From contig NZ_JAFEWE010000003.1 of the NCBI RefSeq assembly GCF_017355785.1, positions 534,643 through 598,642 on the forward strand: a stretch of DNA of 64,000 nt, read 5' to 3'. The DNA comes from Desertivirga arenae. Its GTDB lineage: Bacteria; Bacteroidota; Bacteroidia; Sphingobacteriales; Sphingobacteriaceae. Of the stretch, positions 48,433 to 57,741 are shown one piece after another. Position numbers and translations under genes: made by a program. The notes under the pieces were generated by a model. It saw only the letters and a program-made list of their open reading frames with translations, made no database searches and was not told where the DNA came from. Every line of letters starts with the position of its first letter. The stretch's first letter is position 1.

Positions 48433-48540
48433 ATGAAACCAACACTTTTAAACTCAGTTGTGAAGGCAACAGTTGCCGCTGAGTTAACCTTACTAGCGAT
48501 AGCATTATACGCTGTTTTCGAAGTTGTATTTGTTCGCTAA
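48433..48540 (+). CDS. Putative single-pass membrane microprotein (35 aa)
   Basis: A 35-codon frame from ATG at 48433 to TAA. The basic N-terminus (MKPTLLNSVVKATVAAE) is followed by a hydrophobic helix of about 18 residues (LTLLAIALYAVFEVVFV) and a final Arg, a plausible membrane-inserted microprotein. A strong hairpin ends the unit 19 bases later, and a perfect stem-loop precedes it. It is too short for family recognition, so it is listed as putative. Confidence 0.4.
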   Translation: MKPTLLNSVVKATVAAELTLLAIALYAVFEVVFVR

Positions 48541-48558
48541 AGGCCGGTTTTAGATTAC

Positions 48559-48616
48559 AGGGTGTTTACAAAGCTTATTTCGCTCTCAGGGAGGAGGCTT
48601 TAAAACACCCTTTTTA
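48559..48616. terminator. Terminator hairpin between microprotein and DUF255 gene
   Basis: AGGGTGTTT at 48559-48567 pairs with AACACCCT ending at 48611, with further pairing in AAAGC/GCTTT. A T-rich tract follows. Confidence 0.8.
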
Positions 48617-48618
48617 CT

Positions 48619-50628
48619 TTACCTTAATTGCTTCATGGCCTGCTCAACCTCGCTCACTGGTAAGAAACAACTTCTGTTTCTGCAAACATAGATCTTAGTT
48701 TCCTTATCAAACTTACCGTCAAGCAGGGGCAGTTCGCCGGTTATTCCGCCCATAATGATTTTATTAGGAATAAAGTGTTGTTCGATCTCCTTTCTCTTCT
48801 TTTCGAATTCATCCCCTGTAACCGCTATCTCAAATAGGCCATAAACTTCATTCAACAGCAAGATTGCCCAATTGGAATAAGCAGATGGATAAGCCTTAAT
48901 AGACGGAAACATATTCGTTAGCATTTGAACGGCTTGATCGATAAAAGGCTGATGATCGAAGAAGTGCCCGATCTTGTAAAGATTCAAAGCCATTGCAGAA
49001 TTTGAAGCAGGGATAACATTATCCATAGTTTCATGCTTCCTTGCGATCAACTCCTCTCCGGTCTGTGAGGTAAAGTAAAGCATCCCAGTACCAGGATCAT
49101 AAAAATTAGTTAAGACATAATCAGTTAAATCCCACGCCTCCTTCAGCCAACTCTCGTCAAAGGTCACTTCGTAAAGTCCAATAAAGCCATCAATTACAAA
49201 TGCGTAATCGTCCAGGAAAGCGATTGGAGGCAGACCTTTTTCAAATGGTGCATAGAGCCTTCTAAGCTGTCCCTTCTCTCCTACCAGTTTATTTTTAAGA
49301 AAAGCTCCATTTCTAAGTGCCAAGTCCAAAATCTCCTGATCACCAAAAGCTTTATAAGCATCGGTCAAGCCCTTCAACATCAATCCGTTCCAGCTTGCCA
49401 AAATCTTATTGTCAAGACCTGGATGGACCCTCTTGTCCCGATAATCGAACAGTTGCTTTTTAGACTTTGCAATCAATGATCGAAGGTCTAATAAAGACAA
49501 GTCATGGGCTTTAGCAAACTCCTCGTCGCTTATCTTCCTATGCAATACATTCGTCCTTTCCTCCTCCCAGTTTCCATGCTCTGTTATATTGAAATACTGG
49601 CAAATAAGCGGGGCATTTTCCCCTAAGATAGCTTCAACTTCCGGCTTGGTAAAAGAATAAAATTTTCCTTCTACACCTTCACTGTCTGCGTCCAGGGCTG
49701 AATAAAAACCTCCTTCAGGTGAGGTCATCTCTCTTTGCAGCCATTTTAAAATATCATAAGCGGTTTCTCGGTAAAGGTCTCTTCCTGAATATTGGTAAGC
49801 CTCTGAGTAAAGGCTCAACAGTTGGCCATTGTCGTACAGCATCTTTTCGAAATGGGGAATATGCCAGTAGGGATCTACAGAATAGCGCGCGAAACCTCCT
49901 CCAATTTGATCGAAGATACCACCCAAGGCCATTTTTTCCAGCGTTTTCTCCAATGCTTCCCGGGCCGGAAGATCGCCTGTAAAATGAGCATAACGCAGAA
50001 GGAACTGCCAGTTATTCGGCATTGGAAACTTAGGAGAACGTTGATACCCACCCTCTTTCAAATCAAAGGACCCTTTCAATACCTTATATAGTTCATCCAC
50101 GTCCTCCTTCCTGAAACTAATCTCGTCATCGGAAAGATTTAGAGGCTCAGCTTCTTTGATTCCCGATGTTAATTGTTCTGCGTAATTAAAGGCTTCTTTG
50201 GGTTTATCATTCCAAAATTCCACAAGATTTAGCAAAACCTGCTTCCAGTTGTTTTTAGGATAATAAGTCCCGCCGTAGATAGGCCTTTGATCAGGAAGAC
50301 AAATTACATTCATTGGCCAGCCTCCCCTCCCCGATATCAGCTGTACAGCAGTCATGTAAATCTGATCGATATCGGGTCGCTCCTCCCGGTCTACTTTGAT
50401 GGAAACGAAATGCTCATTCATGATTGCGGCAACCTCAGCATCCTCAAAGCTCTCGTGCTCCATTACGTGACACCAGTGACAAGCGGAGTAGCCCACACTT
50501 ACTATGATTAGCTTATTCTCCCGCCTGGCCTTCTGCAAGGCTTCCATCCCCCAGGGATACCAGTCCACAGGATTATTGGCATGTTGTAGCAGGTAAGGGG
50601 AAGTCTCGTTAGATAGTTTGTTTGGCAT
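48619..50628 (-). CDS. Thioredoxin-domain DUF255 protein (YyaL/spermatogenesis-associated 20-like)
   Basis: A 669-residue cytosolic protein. Its N-terminal thioredoxin-like domain (about 5-165) begins [20 protein letters not shown] and carries the CxxC site in [17 protein letters not shown]. The remainder is an all-helical six-hairpin (glycosidase-like) toroid with [20 protein letters not shown] and [16 protein letters not shown]. The physiological role is not known, despite wide conservation. The gene is monocistronic. Confidence 0.95.
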   Translation of the reverse strand: MPNKLSNETSPYLLQHANNPVDWYPWGMEALQKARRENKLIIVSVGYSACHWCHVMEHESFEDAEVAAIMNEHFVSIKVDREERPDIDQIYMTAVQLISGRGGWPMNVICLPDQRPIYGGTYYPKNNWKQVLLNLVEFWNDKPKEAFNYAEQLTSGIKEAEPLNLSDDEISFRKEDVDELYKVLKGSFDLKEGGYQRSPKFPMPNNWQFLLRYAHFTGDLPAREALEKTLEKMALGGIFDQIGGGFARYSVDPYWHIPHFEKMLYDNGQLLSLYSEAYQYSGRDLYRETAYDILKWLQREMTSPEGGFYSALDADSEGVEGKFYSFTKPEVEAILGENAPLICQYFNITEHGNWEEERTNVLHRKISDEEFAKAHDLSLLDLRSLIAKSKKQLFDYRDKRVHPGLDNKILASWNGLMLKGLTDAYKAFGDQEILDLALRNGAFLKNKLVGEKGQLRRLYAPFEKGLPPIAFLDDYAFVIDGFIGLYEVTFDESWLKEAWDLTDYVLTNFYDPGTGMLYFTSQTGEELIARKHETMDNVIPASNSAMALNLYKIGHFFDHQPFIDQAVQMLTNMFPSIKAYPSAYSNWAILLLNEVYGLFEIAVTGDEFEKKRKEIEQHFIPNKIIMGGITGELPLLDGKFDKETKIYVCRNRSCFLPVSEVEQAMKQLR

Positions 50629-50758
50629 AATGCTCGTCTTCTGAATTATCAGAATAACTTTCTAAAAATCTCTTTTGTTGTAAAGATTATAAGGCAGACA
50701 AGAAAGATGTTCTAACACCTTAATTAAAACCGATTGGTGCAATGCATGTTAATAAGTA

Positions 50759-50787
50759 TTAATACCTATGGAAATACAGGTATTTAA
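50759..50787. promoter_or_regulatory. Inverted repeat upstream of a basic small protein gene
   Basis: AATACCT (50761-50767) and AGGTATT (50778-50784) form a perfect 7-7 inverted repeat with a ten-base spacer, extendable by TTA/TAA with a bulge. It lies 14 bases before the ATG at 50799 and may be an operator or a 5' hairpin. Confidence 0.4.
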
Positions 50788-50798
50788 ACTTAGTGGTT

Positions 50799-51209
50799 AT
50801 GAAAAAAGACAATAAAAAGGGCCTGGACAAAAAAGCCAAACGTGCATTGCGGCGAGAAATCGAGAATAAAGTTAATGAACAGGTTAAAGGTGTTATAAGT
50901 CAGCTGGGATATGATTCAAAAAAACTTACTAAAGCGATAGATAAGAATTCGAAACAATTGGCTAAAAGGCTGGCTGAGATTATCGGGGACAATGAAAAAC
51001 AGGTTGCTGGTGTAGACGAACATCAAAAAGGCGGTCTGGAGGTAAAAGAGCCTGTAAAAGAAAATAATACACCCGAGTTTAGCTCCCCCCAGCCAATCCC
51101 GCTTCCGGAAACTACGGATACTAATGGACTTAAAAAACCTGTACTACCCAGTGACAGACAAGATCCTCCTACTGCATTAGATCTTGCAGAACGAATAGCT
51201 CATTCTTAA
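50799..51209 (+). CDS. Basic, Lys/Gln-rich small hypothetical protein
   Basis: A 136-residue protein from the ATG at 50799, preceded by an in-frame GTG at 50793. Residues 1-70 are strongly basic and helical (KKAKRALRREIENKVNEQVKG and NSKQLAKRLAEII). Residues about 75-125 are Pro/Glu-rich and probably disordered. It might bind nucleic acid or resemble phasin-like or granule proteins, but neither is supported by a motif. It is not recognised. Confidence 0.65.
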   Translation: MKKDNKKGLDKKAKRALRREIENKVNEQVKGVISQLGYDSKKLTKAIDKNSKQLAKRLAEIIGDNEKQVAGVDEHQKGGLEVKEPVKENNTPEFSSPQPIPLPETTDTNGLKKPVLPSDRQDPPTALDLAERIAHS

Positions 51210-51234
51210 CAGAATATTTCAAGCACCCGGATCA

Positions 51235-51975
51235 CTACTTAAATTCGGGCGCTTTCTCCTCCAATTTCGAAGCCAGCTCAAGGAATAAGTCCAAAGCTTT
51301 TTTCTTCTGCTCAGTAAGTGGATAATCTATGCGGTGCATAAGATAGTCATCAAGATCAAACCCGGGATGAGCAGGAAGGTTAGCAATTACTTCCTTTCTA
51401 TGCTCAAGACCATATGCTAAAGCACTGTTAAACTTCTGGATGAAATCTTTCGGAATTGGTTTATTGGATGCCCATACTGCAAAGGCGAAGGGAAGGCCGG
51501 TAAACTTTATCCATACTTCGGCAAGGTCATAAACAAAGGCGTATTGATCTTTTTTCCCAAAAGTACGATCGCCGATCTCCACAAAAGCATCTGCGTCTCC
51601 TTCAACGATTACAGGATTGAATTTCCAATAATGTTTAAGTAGCACCCGTGCCAGTGCATTAGATGTTCTTGATTGCTTATCTAACCTCAGTGTTTGTATT
51701 TCCTCTATCGGTTTATCGCTGAAAATGAAAACAGAATTTACGGCCGCTATTGCACCGATGCAATAATCGGAAACAATATGATAGTCCGGGATCTTTAATA
51801 ATGCAGCTACTGGCACCAGGCCAATATCTGCTTTATCTTCTATTAATTTGGCTGCGCAATCTGCAGGAATATCGAGACTTAAATCCATCTCGGTAATAAT
51901 CCCCGAATGATTTAAGCCAAAAATAAAAGGTTTAGTATTTGTATAAGAGACCGCTGAAACCCTAATCTTGTTCAA
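51235..51975 (-). CDS. mqnA: Chorismate dehydratase (futalosine pathway)
   Basis: A 246-residue MqnA/MqnD-fold protein that removes water from chorismate to give 3-enolpyruvyl-benzoate. KIRVSAVSYTNTKPFIFGL at the start and DIGLVPVAALLKIPDYHIVSDYCIGA in the middle are typical of MqnA. It starts inside the upstream phosphatase gene (overlap of 14 bases). mqnE lies one gene further upstream on the same strand. Confidence 0.93.
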   Translation of the reverse strand: MNKIRVSAVSYTNTKPFIFGLNHSGIITEMDLSLDIPADCAAKLIEDKADIGLVPVAALLKIPDYHIVSDYCIGAIAAVNSVFIFSDKPIEEIQTLRLDKQSRTSNALARVLLKHYWKFNPVIVEGDADAFVEIGDRTFGKKDQYAFVYDLAEVWIKFTGLPFAFAVWASNKPIPKDFIQKFNSALAYGLEHRKEVIANLPAHPGFDLDDYLMHRIDYPLTEQKKKALDLFLELASKLEEKAPEFK

Positions 51976-52591
51976 TGTATTTTAAATGGTCTGTGTTATT
52001 AAATTCAAGGATCTCAAATTTCTCTCCATCATATTTTAACTTATATAAAGTTGTGTTCTGATGGGGAAAGCGGTCCATTTCGTATAAAGGATGATTCATC
52101 AGCAGGCAAAGGAATAAACGCATTGCCCTTCCATGCATGCATACCAGGATGTTTTTCACATCGTCTTCCCTTTCTATCAGCTTCTCAAAAACCTTGAGTT
52201 GCCGTTTGTGAACGTCCATTGGACTCTCACCTTTATCAATCTTTAAATGCAACTCACCAGCATTCCATCCTTGCACCATATTATCAAAGATCGCCTTAAT
52301 ATCTTCGGTGGCCTCCTGGCCTTCGTAGATACCCCAGGCCAACTCATCCAGACCTTCATATTGAGTCCAGGGAATTCCGGCATCGATAAATTTCTTTACG
52401 GTCTGATGGGTCCGTTTTAATGTAGAGGTATAAAGTTTATCAAAAGGAACTTCTTTATATTTCTCGTAAAAAGCTTCCGCTTGTTTGCGTCCGGTATCAT
52501 TCAGATCGGTGTCGACTCCCCTTCCCTGCATCACACCTAGCTTGTTAAGGTCCGTCTCACCGTGACGGATAATATATATGTATTTCTCCAT
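51962..52591 (-). CDS. Histidine phosphatase (phosphoglycerate mutase-like)
   Basis: A 209-residue enzyme from the ATG at 52591. RHGETDLNKLGVMQG carries the RHG phospho-His, and VCMHGRAMR the second catalytic His. Such proteins dephosphorylate small phosphates; the substrate is unknown. It overlaps mqnA by 14 bases and follows mqnE, so it may be part of a menaquinone transcription unit without being a pathway enzyme. Confidence 0.9.
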   Translation of the reverse strand: MEKYIYIIRHGETDLNKLGVMQGRGVDTDLNDTGRKQAEAFYEKYKEVPFDKLYTSTLKRTHQTVKKFIDAGIPWTQYEGLDELAWGIYEGQEATEDIKAIFDNMVQGWNAGELHLKIDKGESPMDVHKRQLKVFEKLIEREDDVKNILVCMHGRAMRLFLCLLMNHPLYEMDRFPHQNTTLYKLKYDGEKFEILEFNNTDHLKYIEQD

Positions 52592-52695
52592 TTCTATCTC
52601 AAGGCCAATAAAAGATGAATTTAACTTCACCCTGTACAGGTAGTTGGCCTTCCTATTTTTTTATTAATTTTCTAATTTTATTACTGACACACCTG

Positions 52696-53889
52696 CTAGT
52701 TAACCACAGGCAACTTGTAGAAACGTGCTTTAGCGTCCTCTTCAAACTGGAAGTCCTTATAATCTGTAATCACGTTATATAAGGTATCCCTTTCGATCGG
52801 ATGGCGACCAACCTGCTTAATCAGTTCTACAAGTTCTTTAGTACTCATGGCTGGCGTTTGCTCTTCTGCTCCAGCCATCGAGTAGATTTTGGTAGTATCA
52901 TCTAAGGTGCCATCTATATCATCAACACCAAAGCTCAGAGAAAGTTGTGCGGTACTTCTGCTGATCATCGCCCAATAAGCCTTTATATGATCAAAATTAT
53001 CCATATAAATCCTAGCAATGGCGTAGTTCCGCAGATCTTCGATCACTGAAACTTCAGGAACATGAGACATCTGATTATTTTCATGACGGAACTTCAACGG
53101 GATGAATGTCTGAAATCCACCTGTGCGGTCCTGAAGTTGGCGCAGCTGCTCCATATGGTCAACCCGGTGCCAGAATTCTTCTATATGACCGTAAAGCATG
53201 GTAGCATTAGAGCGCATCCCCAGCTTATGCCATTCTTCATGTATTGCAAGCCATTGTTCTCCTGTACATTTATCTTTAGCAATCTGCTCTCTTATTTCAG
53301 GATGAAATATCTCTGCTCCACCACCAGGAATTGAGTCTAGACCAGCTTCTTTCATAAGCCTCATTCCTGTAGCATAATCAATCTTGGCTTTTTTGAAGAT
53401 ATAGTGATACTCAACAGGAGTAAGCGCCTTTATATGAAGTTCAGGACGGTGCTGGCGAATGCTTCTGAAGAGCTCCGAGTAAAAAGCAACATCATACTGT
53501 GGAAGAACTCCACCAACAATGTGTACTTCGGTAACTGGCTGGCCATCGTATTTCTTAACCACATCCAGCATCTGTTCCATTGTATATTCCCAGCCTTCTT
53601 CCCGCTGTTTGATTAAACGTGAATAAGAACAAAACTTACAATCATAAACGCAGAGATTAGTTGGCTCAATATGGAAGTTTCGGTTGAAGAAGGTTTTATC
53701 TCCATGGCGCTTTTCCCTTACAAAATTAGCAAGGACTCCCAGGTATCCAAGTTCGCCTTTCTCATATAATAGAACTCCCTCATCAAAAGTGATCCGTTCA
53801 CCATTGCCTACTTTTTGAGCAATATTTTTAAGATCTTCACTTAGGGTAGCGTCTGAAAGAAGTATGCTTAATTTGTGTTCTGCGTCCAT
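52696..53889 (-). CDS. mqnE: Aminofutalosine synthase (radical SAM)
   Basis: A 397-residue radical SAM enzyme from the ATG at 53889. CVYDCKFCSY has the CxxxCxxC cluster motif. VHIVGGVLPQYDVAFYSELFRSIRQ and IPGGGAEIFHPEIREQIAKDKCTGEQW fit MqnE/MqnC, and the N-terminal DEGVLLYEKGELGYLGVLA and the length favour MqnE. It makes aminofutalosine from 3-enolpyruvyl-benzoate and SAM, the step after MqnA. Confidence 0.92.
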   Translation of the reverse strand: MDAEHKLSILLSDATLSEDLKNIAQKVGNGERITFDEGVLLYEKGELGYLGVLANFVREKRHGDKTFFNRNFHIEPTNLCVYDCKFCSYSRLIKQREEGWEYTMEQMLDVVKKYDGQPVTEVHIVGGVLPQYDVAFYSELFRSIRQHRPELHIKALTPVEYHYIFKKAKIDYATGMRLMKEAGLDSIPGGGAEIFHPEIREQIAKDKCTGEQWLAIHEEWHKLGMRSNATMLYGHIEEFWHRVDHMEQLRQLQDRTGGFQTFIPLKFRHENNQMSHVPEVSVIEDLRNYAIARIYMDNFDHIKAYWAMISRSTAQLSLSFGVDDIDGTLDDTTKIYSMAGAEEQTPAMSTKELVELIKQVGRHPIERDTLYNVITDYKDFQFEEDAKARFYKLPVVN

Positions 53890-54027
53890 CCCTGCAAAAA
53901 TACAAATAAGAGGCACTTTATCGATCATTTAGTTGTAACAATCAACTAATTCGGGCTGCCCGGGGGAATGCTAAATTCGCAGAGAGACAATCATGGCCTA
54001 AGCGGACCAATTCCCGAACGGCAGGCT

Positions 54028-55194
54028 TTAGGGGGCAAGCTGCAACTGGCTGCTTAGCAGGTAAGCCCCGCTTACTACAACTTCCTTTACCCCTTCTAAA
54101 CCTGAGGTGATGATTATTTTATTTTCATCCTCCTGTCCGGTAGTTACCTTTTTATATTCGAAAGTTTCTTTCCCCGTCTTCACCCAGACTGTAGCTCCAT
54201 TCTCATCTCTAACTACTGCATCGATTGGCAAGGCGATCGCGTCGGAGATATGAGCCGTCGGCATTGTGACAACTGCTCTCATGCCAGGCTGAAAACTCCC
54301 ACTATTCCTGATATTTATGCGGACCTTCAGAAGCTGAGCAGAGGCTTCCAGTGCTGGGGCTATGAATGATATTTCAGCGGCTTGCTCAGCCCCCCCTTCA
54401 ATAGAAACTCTCACTGCAGTACCTTCTTTTAGTCGCGCTGCTTCCTCCGGATATATATCTGCTTCCACCCATAAGGTGCTTAAATTCTCGAGCTTTAGAA
54501 TGGATGATCCTTCGCTTACGTACTGACCTTCGGTAACCGATAGTTCTTGTACCACTCCTGATGCTTTTGCATATACGGTAACAAATGGAGAAATTGTCGC
54601 CTTCCTTTCAAGGTCTTTTATCTGCGCTTCGCTATATCCGAAGAGGAGAAGTTTATTCCGGGCAGCGTTCCTGAAATGGACATATATTTTTTCTTCAGGA
54701 AAAGCTTTCATTTGCTTGATTTGCAAAAGATAATCCTGCTGAATAACTTGAAGCTCTTCACTATAAATTTGAAAAAGTGGCTGGCCTTTAGTAACAGATA
54801 AACCTGTTTCTTTAATATAAAGTTTCTCAATACGACCTGCATATCTACTAGATATTACTTCCGTTGCTTCAGGATTGGAGACCACTCTTCCGTTCAAACT
54901 TTTGGATGTCGTAAAACTACCGGTGCTTACAGAAATCGTTTTGACATCTGCCAGCTGTATCTGACTTTTGCTTAAAACAAGCTGAGTCTTAGTCGCTCCT
55001 TTTGTCATAGGCACCAGGTCCATTCCGCAAATGGGACAGCTTCCAGGTTCATCCTTTATGATCTGTGGGTGCATAGGACAAGTATGCTTCGAAGCTGCGG
55101 TCTTTTCTTCTTCATGATAATCCTGACAAGAGTTTAAAGAAAGCACTGAAAGCACAGTAAAAAGAAGAGATATAATTAGAATAAAACGTTTCAT
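54028..55194 (-). CDS. RND efflux periplasmic adaptor with HMBD domain (CusB-like), copy 2
   Basis: A 388-residue membrane fusion protein with a lipoprotein-type signal (LNSC, Cys about 23). A heavy-metal-binding HMBD motif follows at about 38-60: TCPMHPQII, then GSCPICGMDLV. It then shows the adaptor domains: beta-barrel, lipoyl (IKETGLSVTKGQPLFQIYS with VYAKASGVVQELSVTEGQYV), alpha-hairpin and membrane-proximal regions. It is the last gene of the metal efflux cluster, and its ATG overlaps the stop of the previous adaptor by four bases. Confidence 0.93.
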   Translation of the reverse strand: MKRFILIISLLFTVLSVLSLNSCQDYHEEEKTAASKHTCPMHPQIIKDEPGSCPICGMDLVPMTKGATKTQLVLSKSQIQLADVKTISVSTGSFTTSKSLNGRVVSNPEATEVISSRYAGRIEKLYIKETGLSVTKGQPLFQIYSEELQVIQQDYLLQIKQMKAFPEEKIYVHFRNAARNKLLLFGYSEAQIKDLERKATISPFVTVYAKASGVVQELSVTEGQYVSEGSSILKLENLSTLWVEADIYPEEAARLKEGTAVRVSIEGGAEQAAEISFIAPALEASAQLLKVRINIRNSGSFQPGMRAVVTMPTAHISDAIALPIDAVVRDENGATVWVKTGKETFEYKKVTTGQEDENKIIITSGLEGVKEVVVSGAYLLSSQLQLAP

Positions 55195-56507
55195 TTTAGA
55201 GATTGCGGTTTAATAAAACTTTCAGGATCGACCAGGAACCAGGCATTTTCAGCAAACTCTGTTTGCGGATCAAGCCCCCCTCCTATGTCAACAGCATTTT
55301 CGGAAATTGCCTTTACCTCGATATAGACAGGAACAAAAACAGCTCCCCTCCGAATAAAGGCCACATACCGTGTTCCCAAACTTAACACAGCAGTTTTAGG
55401 AAGCCAGTTTCCTATCCTTTGGGTGTTCTCCACTGCAACATCTACCAGTTCGCCTACTCGCCAGGAGCGGGAAGTGTTGTCAACATTTGCACGAGCGAGG
55501 ATATAATTCGTACCTGCCTCATAGAATGGCTGAATAAGCTTTACTGTTGTTCTTTGTGTTTTTGATTTCAGAGCTCTTGACTGAACTCTTACTGCTGATC
55601 CGCGCTTCATCCATTTAGAAACTTCAGGACTGATAAAAAATTCAGCCCATAAACCTTCTGCACTTACCAGATTGAATAAAGTTTGTCCAGCGCCCACATA
55701 CTGCCCTTCCTTAAGTAAGATTGGGGTAGAGGACGTTGTAGTCGAAGGCACTGCATCCTTGGCCGGGGCGCTGCTGCCCATTGCTCCCATGGAAGCACCT
55801 GATCCATCGGAGGTAATACTAGATCCTCCAGTAGCAGAGCCCGATGCCGACGACGATGAACTATTAGAAACTTCGGTTATGTACCCCGAATAGGGACTAT
55901 AAACAGGAACTGAATAATCTATTTTCCCTGTTTTCAATACCTGGTTTAGCTGACCATCGGTAACACCTAACAAACGAAGCTTTCTTTTTGCCGCTTCTAA
56001 TAAAACAGGTTCATTACTATTTTTCAGAAATAAAAGTTCTTGTTCCGCACTCGCCAGATCCGGACTGTAAATTTCCATGATTTTCTGTCCTTTTCTTACA
56101 GGCTGAAAATTGTACTTGAGATACAAGCGTTCGATCCTCCCGGCCACTCTCGAAGAAACTGACTTAAAACTGTTTGTATTATAGTTAATAACCCCACTGG
56201 CCTTAAGTTCTGTAACCTGTGATGTCCTTTCTGCTTTAACTACCTTAAGGTTTCCAATCGCTACCCTTGCCGGATCTACGGACAGGCCTGCCAGGGTATC
56301 GCCATGAGTTTGGGCATTATGAACAGCTACTAAATCCATTCCGCAGACCGGGCAAGAACCTGGAGTTTCTTTTACAACATCGGGATGCATCGGACAAGTA
56401 TATTGTTGAACTTCTTCAAGCTTCTTATTCTCCTGTTGGCAGGACACAGCGATCAAAGTAAGTAAAAGGAAGATTATCAGGCCACTATCTCTCAATGATC
56501 TTTTCAT
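55191..56507 (-). CDS. RND efflux periplasmic adaptor with HMBD domain (CusB-like), copy 1
   Basis: A 438-residue adaptor with a lipoprotein-like signal (Cys about 23) and HMBD motif TCPMHPDVV and GSCPVCGMDLV (about 38-60). Lipoyl segments surround KKGQKIMEIYS-like and LKEGQYVGAGQTLFNL stretches. A Ser/Gly/Thr-rich insert occupies about 214-261, between the two lipoyl halves. It overlaps the tolC-type stop by 23 bases. CusB-type adaptors link the RND pump to the outer-membrane channel and hand over Cu(I)/Ag(I) via Met residues. Confidence 0.93.
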   Translation of the reverse strand: MKRSLRDSGLIIFLLLTLIAVSCQQENKKLEEVQQYTCPMHPDVVKETPGSCPVCGMDLVAVHNAQTHGDTLAGLSVDPARVAIGNLKVVKAERTSQVTELKASGVINYNTNSFKSVSSRVAGRIERLYLKYNFQPVRKGQKIMEIYSPDLASAEQELLFLKNSNEPVLLEAAKRKLRLLGVTDGQLNQVLKTGKIDYSVPVYSPYSGYITEVSNSSSSSASGSATGGSSITSDGSGASMGAMGSSAPAKDAVPSTTTSSTPILLKEGQYVGAGQTLFNLVSAEGLWAEFFISPEVSKWMKRGSAVRVQSRALKSKTQRTTVKLIQPFYEAGTNYILARANVDNTSRSWRVGELVDVAVENTQRIGNWLPKTAVLSLGTRYVAFIRRGAVFVPVYIEVKAISENAVDIGGGLDPQTEFAENAWFLVDPESFIKPQSLK

Positions 56508-57741
56508 AGTCTGCTATCATTTGATAAAACTTCTGCAACTGATCCAGGTAATTCATCTGCCCCATATTCTGAGCATCCCAGCTTTCCATCATCATATTTG
56601 CATCACCCTTGTTTTGCTGAAAAGTAATCATAGCTGCTTTCAGCGCTTTATTAAGAGTTGGCAGGATCTTGTTCTCATAATTATTCAACTGTTTCTGCAT
56701 GGTAAGTAATTCATTTTCCATACCTCGGGCCATTCCTAACATCTCAATCACCATTGCTTGTTTCTGCTGCTCCATTGCTGTCTTTTGGTAACTCATGGAC
56801 TTCACTTCCGACTTATACATCTTGGACGACCAGGGAGCGATAGGAATAGATATCATTCCCATTGCCGTAAACTGGGTGGGCATCATCGCGGCATAATTGT
56901 CCATGTGATCGAACCGCAGCCTGAAATCCGGCTTGGCCTCCTGCTTCATAGCCTTGATGTTGACGAGCATTGAATGAATATCATGCTGCATATGGAGAAC
57001 ATCACTCCGTGTTTCAGAAAAATAGGTTGTATCCAAATTAGCAACAGGATTAAAAGCAATGGCCTGGTTCGTATCTACCGTAAGATGTGCGTTAGGAAGC
57101 CTGTTCATTAAAGTGTTCAAGGTTATTTTCTTAGACCTTATCTCACCCTCAGTCATAAGTAACATATTATCAACGTCAAAACCCCGTCCTTCTACTTTGA
57201 AAATTTGAGTTAAACTGCCCTGATTAAAAGGATAACGGATCTCAGCAAGCTTCTTCATATTCTGCACGATCTGTTGGTTCTCTTTTTGAAATTTGTACTT
57301 CTTCGTAGCAATTAAAAGGTCAAAGAAAGCACGGCGTGCGGTAGCCCGTAACTCATTAAAACGGATGTTCTTTTCGAAAAAATAGGTTTGGGAAAGTGAT
57401 CTCTGGTACTCCTTTCTTGCCTTCAGCTTAGCCGGATTAGGAATATCCTGTTCGGCTGAGATCATAAAGGCACCCTTATCCCCTTCTCCCACCATCCCCT
57501 GTCCCGGATAGGGCGTCATAAACGTTCCTGCACCAATCATAGGAGCCATCCATGCCCCTGCTCCTTCAACTTTAGCCTCCTGGCTTTTTATCATGTTGTC
57601 GTATGACTTAAGGGATGGATTGTTTAGTTCAATTTCCCTTAATATCTCCTGCAATGTCAATGGCTTCTGAGCAAAAGAACCAAAGGCAGGTAATAACGAC
57701 AATGCTGCAAGTAAAACGTACCTGGTCTTAATGCTTAACAT
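56485..57741 (-). CDS. TolC-family outer-membrane efflux protein (CusC-like)
   Basis: A 418-residue protein from the ATG at 57741 (MLSIKTRYVLLAALSLLP), which gives a signal peptide ending near AQK. It has two long coiled-coil halves. LREIELNNPSLKSYDNMIKSQEAKVEGAGA-type repeats and Gln/Met-rich helices in the second half (MEQQKQAMVIEMLGMARGM) are consistent with a metal-exporting channel. Its start lies inside the C-terminal pump gene (overlap of 14 bases). Confidence 0.9.
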   Translation of the reverse strand: MLSIKTRYVLLAALSLLPAFGSFAQKPLTLQEILREIELNNPSLKSYDNMIKSQEAKVEGAGAWMAPMIGAGTFMTPYPGQGMVGEGDKGAFMISAEQDIPNPAKLKARKEYQRSLSQTYFFEKNIRFNELRATARRAFFDLLIATKKYKFQKENQQIVQNMKKLAEIRYPFNQGSLTQIFKVEGRGFDVDNMLLMTEGEIRSKKITLNTLMNRLPNAHLTVDTNQAIAFNPVANLDTTYFSETRSDVLHMQHDIHSMLVNIKAMKQEAKPDFRLRFDHMDNYAAMMPTQFTAMGMISIPIAPWSSKMYKSEVKSMSYQKTAMEQQKQAMVIEMLGMARGMENELLTMQKQLNNYENKILPTLNKALKAAMITFQQNKGDANMMMESWDAQNMGQMNYLDQLQKFYQMIADYEKIIER

